Shown here in pieces: positions 1-4,676 of a stretch of DNA of 6,065 nucleotides (position 1 is its first letter; the number at the start of each line of letters is the position of its first letter). This stretch comes from an uncultured Microbacteriaceae bacterium (GTDB taxonomy: Bacteria; Actinomycetota; Actinomycetes; Actinomycetales; Microbacteriaceae): NCBI GenBank assembly GCA_903907615.1, contig CAIVOR010000245.1, forward strand, positions 1-6,065. The letters run 5' to 3'. The position numbers and the translations under genes are program-made. A model generated the notes under the pieces. That model saw only the letters and a program-made list of their open reading frames with translations. It did no database searches and was not told the origin of the DNA.

Positions 1-24
1 CGCCGCCGCCTCGCACGCAAGTAA
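1..24 (+). CDS. C-terminal end of a tandem paralogue of the LPDTG surface protein (partial)
   Basis: Only the last seven codons and the TAA stop lie in the window, reading RRRLARK-stop. This is the same basic tail, at nucleotide level as well, as the end of the complete surface protein at 280-1296. A run of Arg/Lys at the extreme C-terminus is the cytoplasmic stop-transfer tail of a sortase sorting signal. The near-identical sequence continues through the stop, 3' UTR and terminator, so the inference is that the gene cut by the window edge is a tandem copy of the next gene. Its body is outside the window, so its length and ectodomain are unknown. Confidence 0.75.
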   Translation, partial: RRRLARK

Positions 25-60
25 TTCAACTGGTGCGTCTCCGTCACGGGGTCGCATGAT

Positions 61-98
61 GGCATCCCTCGGGCTTTGGGCTCGGGGGATGTCTTTTT
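61..98 (+). terminator. Intrinsic terminator after the upstream surface-protein gene
   Basis: Arms 61-74 and 80-93 form a 14-bp stem with three G-U wobbles around a five-base loop (75-79), followed by five T at 94-98. It sits 36 bases past the stop codon at 22-24. It separates the upstream paralogue from the next surface-protein gene, so the second copy probably has its own promoter. Confidence 0.85.
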
Positions 99-279
99 GG
101 AGTGGAGTGACGGGCTGGAAACAGCTGTTGCTTGTTACGAAACGGGCTCGTGTCGTTGGGGATCTCGGCGAGATGTTTGCGAAGTGTTCACGTCACCATC
201 GGCGCCGCAAGGCACGAAACACATGGTTTTTGCCCTAGTATTTCCGAGTCATAGTCGCCTTCTTTCGGAAAGGTACTTT
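99..279 (+). promoter_or_regulatory. Leader/promoter region of the surface-protein gene
   Basis: This 181-base stretch lies between the upstream terminator and the GTG start at 280. The reading frame of the surface protein stays open here back to position 76. However, it crosses the upstream terminator, and the encoded residues lack any signal peptide or domain, so I treat the stretch as non-coding. It holds two small hairpins: arms 137-144 and 149-156 with one mismatch, and arms 162-166 and 170-174, perfect with a GGC loop. A TAGTAT at 236-241 could be a -10 element, but I find no convincing -35 at the right distance. Promoter position is therefore only a guess. Confidence 0.35.
267..273 (+). 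promoter_or_regulatory. Ribosome-binding site that fixes the surface-protein start
   Basis: GGAAAGG lies six bases before the GTG at 280. The next codons encode N-K-K followed by a hydrophobic run, i.e. a signal peptide. This combination decides the start at 280 over the in-frame ATG at 76. Confidence 0.7.
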
Positions 280-1296
280 GTGAACAAGAAACTTGCTCTT
301 GCCGCAGTCGTCTTAGCGACCACCGGTATTGTTGCCGCGGGTGTTGCCCCCGCTCAGGCTCTTGCGTGGCCTTCGGGCGGTCGGTTCGTTATTTCTGGTA
401 CCAGCGGCGGAGGTGCCGTTTGGGAAATGAACGAGACGGGGATTTTCCTGGCCTACGATGTCAACGATGTGCTGGCCGGGCCTCCTTACCCCAACGCGAT
501 TTACGGCGACGATTACCTCTACTGCGGTGACTCCAACGGAGATGGCAGCGATTCCACACTGACTGAGGAAGCCAACGGTGACATCACCATCGACTGCCAG
601 CCCAATGTGGGTGACCTCTGGGAAGGTGTGACGGTGACAATGCACTACCGTCTGTTCGCGGAAAGTTCCTACGGCTACTTGGCGCGTCAGTGGGCAGAGA
701 TTCACAACACCTCGGGTGCCACGATCGACATGGCGGGTAGCGAGCTGTATGACATGTACTACTACAACGACAACAGCGCGGGCGGGGCAAGCCTCTACAC
801 CGCTTCCGACGGTGCAACTGGCTTTGATCTTGAAGCGGATGGTCAGGTCTGGCTCGTTTCGGGTAATTCGGAACCTAACAACGTGATCATGGGCGCCGCC
901 TGGGGCTCGCCGTGCAAGTCAAGCGAGTTTACGTTCGACTCCAGCTACTACTTCCCGAGCAGCGTCAACGTGATTGCTGCCGGTGAGACGGTGAACTTGG
1001 TCACTTTTGTGAACATGGTTTTCCCGGCCGAGAGCACCGGGGCCGCGGCAACCGCGGCGAACGAAACGGCTCTGGCTCAGGCCAAGGCCGAGTTCGACTT
1101 GGGTCTCAAGGGACGCCTCGCTGAGGGCCTGACGCCCGGCCTGAACGTCGCTGGCTGGTGTGGCCCGGATGCCGCCCTCCCCGACACCGGCGCCAACACT
1201 TCGGTGATCGGTTCGTCGCTGGCCATCAGTGCGGGTCTGCTCACCGCCGGTGTTCTCGCGCTGGTGATGGTCCGCCGCCGCCTCGCACGCAAGTAA
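280..1296 (+). CDS. LPDTG-anchored secreted cell-wall surface protein
   Basis: Encodes 338 residues from a GTG start with a good ribosome-binding site. Residues 1-27 are a Sec signal peptide: N-K-K, a hydrophobic core, then A-Q-A at 25-27 as the likely cleavage site (A-L-A at 27-29 is an alternative). The mature part (about 30-290) is rich in Gly, Asn, Asp, Tyr and Trp, with alternating hydrophobic stretches that suggest a beta-sandwich. It has four Cys: C82 and C106 bracket an Asp-rich loop (D-S-N-G-D-G at 84-89), and the other two lie in S-P-C-K and G-W-C-G-P. A short Ala/Glu-rich stretch, possibly helical (about 255-275), precedes the anchor. The sorting signal is complete: LPDTG at 300-304, a hydrophobic segment, and the tail RRRLARK. 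A class of sortase acting on LPxTG would cleave T-G and attach the protein to peptidoglycan. The protein converges with the LysR gene downstream. A tandem paralogue lies upstream. Function (adhesin, enzyme, ligand binding) is unknown; no catalytic motif is visible. The anchored surface-protein call is secure; the ectodomain family is not. Confidence 0.9.
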   Translation: MNKKLALAAVVLATTGIVAAGVAPAQALAWPSGGRFVISGTSGGGAVWEMNETGIFLAYDVNDVLAGPPYPNAIYGDDYLYCGDSNGDGSDSTLTEEANGDITIDCQPNVGDLWEGVTVTMHYRLFAESSYGYLARQWAEIHNTSGATIDMAGSELYDMYYYNDNSAGGASLYTASDGATGFDLEADGQVWLVSGNSEPNNVIMGAAWGSPCKSSEFTFDSSYYFPSSVNVIAAGETVNLVTFVNMVFPAESTGAAATAANETALAQAKAEFDLGLKGRLAEGLTPGLNVAGWCGPDAALPDTGANTSVIGSSLAISAGLLTAGVLALVMVRRRLARK

Positions 1297-1370
1297 TTCA
1301 ACAGGTGCGTCTCCGACACTGAGACGCGTGACGACATCCCTCGGGCCCTGTGCCCGGGGGATGTCTTTTT
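1273..1370 (+). repeat. Direct repeat, copy 2: gene end, 3' UTR and terminator
   Basis: This is the second copy of the 98-base repeat that opens the window. It covers the RRRLARK codons, the TAA stop, the 3' UTR and the terminator. After 1370 the sequence is unrelated to what follows copy 1 (99 onward). That fits a duplication whose junction lies just after the terminator. Confidence 0.85.
1333..1370 (+). terminator. Intrinsic terminator of the surface-protein gene
   Basis: Arms 1333-1346 and 1352-1365 make a 14-bp stem with one G-U wobble around a five-base loop (1347-1351), followed by five T at 1366-1370. The last two T are also part of the stop codon (TTA on this strand, 1369-1371) of the converging LysR gene, so the two genes meet at this point with no spacer. 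Read on the minus strand the hairpin lacks a trailing T-run, so it is probably not an efficient terminator for the regulator. Confidence 0.9.
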
Positions 1371-2280
1371 ATGCCGAGGTGATGGCGGAAAGACCTTGAC
1401 GAAACACGTCGCGCATCCACTGGTGCGCGGTGTCCGTGTTGTGCGTGGGGTGCCAGTAGAGGGTCTCGATAATGTCGACGCGACCGAACGGCGCCTCCAC
1501 GCCGATCGTCTGGGTGAGCGGGCCGAAGCGCTCGGCCAGGCGAGCCGGCACCACGGCCACGAGGTCCGTACCGGCCACGATTGACGGCAACGGCAGGAAG
1601 CTCGCCGTCGTCACGTGAGCGTTGCGGGTGAACCCGAGCTCCCGCAGTTTGCGTTCGGCGGGGTTCACGTGTGCCTGACCAAAATCGCACACGGCCTGCG
1701 GGAGCGACTGGAACGCCTCCCAGCTGAGGGCGCCATCGACCAGCGCTGAGTTGTTGGGGTCGACCAGGCAGACGTAGTGGTCGACGAACAGTTCGAGGTG
1801 GTCGCCGTCGATGCCGATACCGGGAACCGTGGCAACAAAGTCGTGTTTGAGCATGTCGCGCTGACTGTCGGTGGGCTGCGTGGGCAGGGACAACACCTCA
1901 ATGCTGATGTGCGGGGCGAGCGCAAGGGCGCGGTCGAAAAGCGGCGCCAACTCGAGGGCTGCGAAGTCGGTCATCAGAAGCGTGAACACGCGCGTGCTGG
2001 TGGCGGGGTCGAACGGGCCGCCGCTGCCCAGCGCGTTCTCAATCAGCGGGATGGTGAGCTGAACCTGGGGGAGCAGCTGGCGAGCCAGCGGGGTCAATTG
2101 GTAGTCGCGACCGACGCGCACCAGCAGTTCGTCCGAGAACTGAATGCGCAGCCGGGAGAGGGCGGCACTCATCGACGACTGACCCATGCCGATGCGGTCT
2201 CCGGCGCGCGTCACGTGCTCCTCTTCGAGCAGCGCGCGCAACGCAATCAGGAGGTTGAGGTCTTTGCCGGTGAGTGACAC
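1369..2280 (-). CDS. LysR-family transcriptional regulator
   Basis: Encodes 303 residues, the usual length for LysR-type regulators. It starts at a GTG (complement of 2278-2280) behind a strong GGGAGGT ribosome-binding site. The N-terminal winged helix-turn-helix is clear: D-L-N-L-L at 7-11, the helix-turn-helix at about 23-45 (V-T-R-A-G-D-R-I-G then Q-S-S-M-S-A-A-L-S-R-L-R), and the wing with L-L-V-R-V-G-R and L-T-P-L-A at 52-66. The rest (about 90-295) is the periplasmic-binding-protein-like domain that binds a small co-inducer. The D-L-N-L-L opening and the wing resemble the NodD/NahR/PcpR branch, which often answers to aromatic compounds; that sub-assignment is from memory and not certain. 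It is divergent from the MFS exporter across a short spacer, so control of the exporter and of itself is the most likely role. Control of the downstream dioxygenase genes is possible. It converges with the surface-protein gene. Confidence 0.92.
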   Translation of the reverse strand: MSLTGKDLNLLIALRALLEEEHVTRAGDRIGMGQSSMSAALSRLRIQFSDELLVRVGRDYQLTPLARQLLPQVQLTIPLIENALGSGGPFDPATSTRVFTLLMTDFAALELAPLFDRALALAPHISIEVLSLPTQPTDSQRDMLKHDFVATVPGIGIDGDHLELFVDHYVCLVDPNNSALVDGALSWEAFQSLPQAVCDFGQAHVNPAERKLRELGFTRNAHVTTASFLPLPSIVAGTDLVAVVPARLAERFGPLTQTIGVEAPFGRVDIIETLYWHPTHNTDTAHQWMRDVFRQGLSAITSA

Positions 2281-2283
2281 GCG

Positions 2284-2290
2284 ACCTCCC
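2284..2290 (-). promoter_or_regulatory. Ribosome-binding site of the LysR gene
   Basis: On the minus strand this reads GGGAGGT, three bases before the GTG start. It is the strongest Shine-Dalgarno match in the window and supports the GTG at 2278-2280 as the start. Confidence 0.75.
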
Positions 2291-2339
2291 TTTTGTGCTC
2301 AACTGTCGAGGGTTAGCCTAGCCACGTGCTCCGCTGGCG
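2291..2339. promoter_or_regulatory. Divergent promoter/operator region between LysR and MFS genes
   Basis: This is the short spacer from which both genes must be transcribed. TAGCCT at 2314-2319 (+ strand) and TAGGCT at 2315-2320 (- strand) could be overlapping -10 elements for the two directions. An imperfect inverted repeat, CTCAAC (2298-2303) with GGTTAG (2311-2316), and a CACGTG palindrome (2323-2328) are possible operator parts. I looked for the LysR T-N11-A consensus and did not find a clean one. Location is convincing from gene layout; the individual elements are weak. Confidence 0.4.
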
Positions 2340-2363
2340 GTGGGCCTGTGCCACGATGGGCTG

Positions 2364-3578
2364 GTGACGACCAAACTCGCCCTCGCCCTCACGGGAGTGA
2401 TGCTGGCTGCCCTGGGGTTCATTGGAACCCTTGGCCCGTTTGGCACCGACGCCTATCTGCCGGCGTTCCCCGCCATGGCTGACGACCTTCGGGTCACCCC
2501 GAGTTACATCGGACTCACCCTCTCCCTTTTCACAATCGGCATGGCCGTCGGGCAGTTCTTTCTGGGGTCGCTGTCTGATCGCATCGGCCGCAAGACCGTC
2601 ATCGTCGGTGGTGGCTTGCTCATGGCCGTGGCGAGCGCGCTCGCCGGCTTTGCCGCCGACGCGGGTGTGCTGATTGCGCTGTGCTTGTTCATGGGCCTCA
2701 GCGCGTCGGCGGGAGTCGTTGGCGGACGGGCAGTCGTAGCCGACCTCACCCACGGCGAGGCTGCGGTGCGGCCTTTCACCATCCTCGGCATGGTGGTGAG
2801 CATTGGCCCGATCATCGGCCCTATGGGCGGCACGCTTCTAATCGCGCTGGGAGGATGGCGCGCCATCTTCTTCGGCCTGGCCATTTTTGCCGTGGCGTCA
2901 TCCGTGTTCGTGGCTATTGCCGTTCCCGAGTCGCTGCCTCGAGACAAGAGACACACGGGCGGCGTGACTCAGATGTTTCGCATGGCCGGCAGCATTCTGC
3001 GCAATCGCCAGTATCTCGCCTTCGCGATTCTGATCTGGTTCGGGTTCGGAATGATGTTCACGTACATCTCAACGTCGTCGTTCATCGTTGAACACAACCT
3101 CGGGCTGCCACCCGCCGTCTATTCGGCGAGCTTTGGCATCAACGGTGTCGGACTCGTCCTGGCCGGGCTGCTCACCACGCGCCTAGCGAAGGTCGTTCGA
3201 CCCCGGCGACTCATCCGCGTGGGAGTGATTGCCCAACTCGCGGCCTTCGCGAGCCTCTGGATTGTTCTGCTCACGGGCGCCTCGTCGCCGTGGACGGTTC
3301 TCCCCATCCTGTTCGTGCTGGCTGCGTCGATGGGCTTCATCTTTGGGCCGGCAACCGCCATGGCCATGGAGCACGTGCGCTTTGCCAGCGGCACGGCGCT
3401 CGCGCTCATGGGGAGCGTTCAGTTTTTGGCAGCGGCGTTGGCCGTAACCATCGCCGGAATCGTCAACCCCGATGCGCTCGTGGCGCTCGCCGAGGTGGGC
3501 AGTGTCGCCTCCGTCCTGGTTCTCGTGGCCCTCATTATGGGGCGGGCGCGACCCGTCACTCCGTCGTCGACTTCATAG
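2364..3578 (+). CDS. MFS drug exporter, Bcr/CflA family
   Basis: Encodes about 404 residues with roughly 12 hydrophobic membrane spans, the normal size for drug:H+ antiporters of the major facilitator superfamily. Family marks, numbered from the GTG at 2364: T-D-A-Y-L-P at 28-33 in the first span (the Bcr/CflA hallmark T-D-x-Y-L-P), MFS motif A G-S-L-S-D-R-I-G-R-K at 68-77 between spans 2 and 3, G-R-A-V-V-A-D-L at 121-128 in the span-4 region, and the motif-C-like G-P-I-I-G-P-M-G-G at 148-156. Relatives export bicyclomycin, chloramphenicol or other compounds, but the substrate here cannot be read. Start choice is uncertain: no good ribosome-binding site precedes the GTG at 2340, the GTG at 2364 or the ATG at 2400. 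I prefer 2364 because the extra eight residues from 2340 look foreign, while 2364 gives the usual short N-terminus before span 1. The gene is divergent from the LysR gene and on the same strand as the oxidoreductase genes downstream. Confidence 0.9.
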   Translation: MTTKLALALTGVMLAALGFIGTLGPFGTDAYLPAFPAMADDLRVTPSYIGLTLSLFTIGMAVGQFFLGSLSDRIGRKTVIVGGGLLMAVASALAGFAADAGVLIALCLFMGLSASAGVVGGRAVVADLTHGEAAVRPFTILGMVVSIGPIIGPMGGTLLIALGGWRAIFFGLAIFAVASSVFVAIAVPESLPRDKRHTGGVTQMFRMAGSILRNRQYLAFAILIWFGFGMMFTYISTSSFIVEHNLGLPPAVYSASFGINGVGLVLAGLLTTRLAKVVRPRRLIRVGVIAQLAAFASLWIVLLTGASSPWTVLPILFVLAASMGFIFGPATAMAMEHVRFASGTALALMGSVQFLAAALAVTIAGIVNPDALVALAEVGSVASVLVLVALIMGRARPVTPSSTS

Positions 3579-3581
3579 TCG

Positions 3582-3592
3582 ATAGTTACTAT
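3582..3592. promoter_or_regulatory. Perfect palindrome ATAGT-T-ACTAT, candidate operator
   Basis: Five-base arms surround a single central T, just after the MFS stop codon. A further ATAGT half-site lies immediately before it at 3575-3579, overlapping the stop. The AT-rich word stands out against its GC-rich surroundings. Dimeric GntR- or TetR-type repressors use sites of this size, but no such regulator is in the window. Confidence 0.3.
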
Positions 3593-3671
3593 TCGCAGCC
3601 CGATATACCGCGGACGCGAGCGAGCGCCTATTCTCGCAAGTGGAAACCCTGCACCGACCGTGGTGCGCGTC

Positions 3672-3678
3672 AAGGAGA
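3672..3678 (+). promoter_or_regulatory. Ribosome-binding site of the dioxygenase gene
   Basis: AAGGAGA is followed by the ATG at 3685, with seven bases between the GGAG core and the start. It decides the start at 3685 over the in-frame upstream GTG at 3640, which would add 15 residues without a ribosome-binding site. Confidence 0.8.
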
Positions 3679-3684
3679 TCACTG

Positions 3685-4623
3685 ATGACAGTTCGCCAGC
3701 TTTCCCACCTTCGCTATCTCGCGCTCGCCGTTGAGGACCTCGAGACCGAGGCCGACTTTCTCAGCACCCACTGGGGTCTGAGCGTTGCCCACCGCGAGGG
3801 CGACACGGTCTATCTCGCCGCCGAGGGTTCGCCTGAGCCCTTCAGCGTGCGCCTGCGCAAAGCTGACAAGCGCATCGACCTGATTTCGTTTGGTGCTCAC
3901 TCGCGCGCCGATGTCGACGCGCTGTTTGAGAAGCTCACGGCCAATGGCGTGCAGTTCGTTCACCCTCCTCAGGAACTCACACAGTTCGGCGGCGGCTACG
4001 GCATGCGCTTCTTCGATGTCGACGGTCGCACGGTCGAGGTGTCGGCCGATGTGGAGCTTCGTCAGAGCCGCAAGATTAACGAGCGTGAGCCCATCCCGGT
4101 CAAGCTCTCACACGTGGTGTTCAACACCGCGAACCTCGCCATCACGTCGGCCTGGTACGTCGAGAACCTCGACTTCGCTGTGAGTGACACTCTGGCCCAC
4201 CCGCAGATGGGGCCCATCATGGACTTCCTGCGCTGCAACCCGGCACACCACTCGTTGGCGATTGCTCAGGGTCCGCACGCCTCGCTGCACCACATGTCGT
4301 TCGAGATGCGCGGTGTTGAAGAGTGGATGCGCGGCTGCGGCAAGATCCTGCGCTCGGGAACCCGCATGGTGTGGGGCCCCGGACGTCACAACGCCGGTGA
4401 CAACACGTTCGCGTACTTCCTGTCGCCCGCGCGCAACACCGTGGAATACACCACGGAACTTGCCGTGATCGAAGACGAAGACGCGTGGCACCCCAGCGTG
4501 CTCGACGTCACCAAGGTCACCACGCAAGACCAGTGGGGCACGGCCAACGAGTTCACCGAGTTGATCGCGCGCGAATCGTTCAACGACGTCGACCTCGGGC
4601 TGTTCGTCGCGCCTCCGGTCTAA
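3685..4623 (+). CDS. VOC-family type I extradiol ring-cleavage dioxygenase
   Basis: Encodes 312 residues in two vicinal-oxygen-chelate domains (about 5-122 and 138-260), the size of 2,3-dihydroxybiphenyl and catechol 2,3-dioxygenases. Such enzymes use Fe(II) (sometimes Mn(II)) and O2 to open a catechol ring next to its hydroxyls. The C-terminal domain carries the whole active site: metal ligands H143 (L-S-H-V-V-F), H203 (L-H-H-M-S-F) and E254 (T-V-E-Y), plus second-sphere H189 (A-H-H-S-L-A), H235 and Y244 (G-R-H then Y nine residues on). This corresponds to H146, H210, E260, H195, H241 and Y250 of BphC, as I recall them. The N-terminal domain keeps His8 and Glu118 at the equivalent places but has Leu66 in place of the middle His, so it is the usual vestigial, non-metal domain. 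It is the first gene of a likely operon; the SDR starts 53 bases later. A different VOC activity is possible, but the full residue set argues for ring cleavage. The substrate is unknown. Confidence 0.85.
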   Translation: MTVRQLSHLRYLALAVEDLETEADFLSTHWGLSVAHREGDTVYLAAEGSPEPFSVRLRKADKRIDLISFGAHSRADVDALFEKLTANGVQFVHPPQELTQFGGGYGMRFFDVDGRTVEVSADVELRQSRKINEREPIPVKLSHVVFNTANLAITSAWYVENLDFAVSDTLAHPQMGPIMDFLRCNPAHHSLAIAQGPHASLHHMSFEMRGVEEWMRGCGKILRSGTRMVWGPGRHNAGDNTFAYFLSPARNTVEYTTELAVIEDEDAWHPSVLDVTKVTTQDQWGTANEFTELIARESFNDVDLGLFVAPPV

Positions 4624-4664
4624 CCTGCTGCTCGGCGTTCGCATCACACACCGATAGTTTCGAC

Positions 4665-4671
4665 GAAGGAG
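4665..4671 (+). promoter_or_regulatory. Ribosome-binding site of the SDR gene
   Basis: GAAGGAG lies five bases before the ATG at 4677. It fixes this start; the frame stays open upstream into the dioxygenase gene, but that part is only its out-of-frame shadow. Confidence 0.8.
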
Positions 4672-4676
4672 TCGTC

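Larger units (their letters stand above)
1..98 (+). repeat. Direct repeat, copy 1: gene end, 3' UTR and terminator
   Basis: Positions 1-98 align without any gap to 1273-1370. I count 12 mismatches by eye (31, 44, 48, 50, 52, 56, 60, 62, 75, 76, 79, 82), so 86 of 98 bases agree. The first 30 bases are identical. Similarity stops abruptly after the terminator T-run at 98. This marks one edge of a duplicated unit of about 1272 bp that would run from about 99 to 1370. Confidence 0.85.
3579..3684 (+). promoter_or_regulatory. Leader of the dioxygenase/SDR/flavoprotein operon
   Basis: A 106-base gap separates the MFS stop from the dioxygenase start, long enough for an independent promoter. It is locally AT-richer near its left end, where the ATAGTTACTAT palindrome lies. 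Possible -10 words are TATACC (3604-3609) and TATTCT (3629-3634), but neither has a credible -35. I see no hairpin with a T-run after the MFS gene, so read-through from the exporter is also possible. Confidence 0.35.

Noticed and set aside
56..238. A 60-residue frame on the + strand
   Set aside because: It crosses the terminator, has no ribosome-binding site and no recognisable features; its composition is like random GC-rich translation.
76..279. In-frame N-terminal extension of the surface protein back to an ATG at 76
   Set aside because: It begins inside the upstream terminator, has no ribosome-binding site, and would bury the signal peptide 68 residues into the protein. The GTG at 280 has a good site and a perfect signal peptide start.
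313..705. Minus-strand open frame of 130 codons opposite the surface-protein gene
   Set aside because: It is antisense to a clearly coding gene, and its open frame follows from that gene's GC-rich third positions. No domain or ribosome-binding site is seen.
1777..2277. Plus-strand open frame of 166 codons opposite the LysR gene
   Set aside because: It is the shadow of the regulator; the minus-strand product has a full helix-turn-helix and effector domain, while this one is Gly/Arg/Gln-rich without features.
2298..2316. A LysR T-N11-A operator in the divergent spacer
   Set aside because: I tested the T positions in the spacer and none gives an A at the right distance with symmetric flanks. 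Only an imperfect inverted repeat remains, mentioned at low weight.
2212..2332. Repeated 10-mer CACGTGCTCC at 2212-2221 and 2323-2332
   Set aside because: One copy is inside the LysR coding sequence in ordinary codons. Ten bases in GC-rich DNA can repeat by chance, and there is no third copy or flanking symmetry.
2313..2753. Minus-strand open frame of 146 codons opposite the start of the exporter
   Set aside because: The product is low-complexity, rich in His, Gly, Arg and Glu, antisense to the MFS motifs, and would cross the divergent control region.
4108..4647. Minus-strand open frame of 179 codons opposite the dioxygenase
   Set aside because: The + strand frame has all the extradiol active-site residues; the antisense product has none and is Arg/His-rich.
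4485..4676. Upstream in-frame extension of the SDR into the dioxygenase gene
   Set aside because: The ATG at 4677 has a strong ribosome-binding site and gives the standard SDR N-terminus; the extension is the dioxygenase read out of frame.
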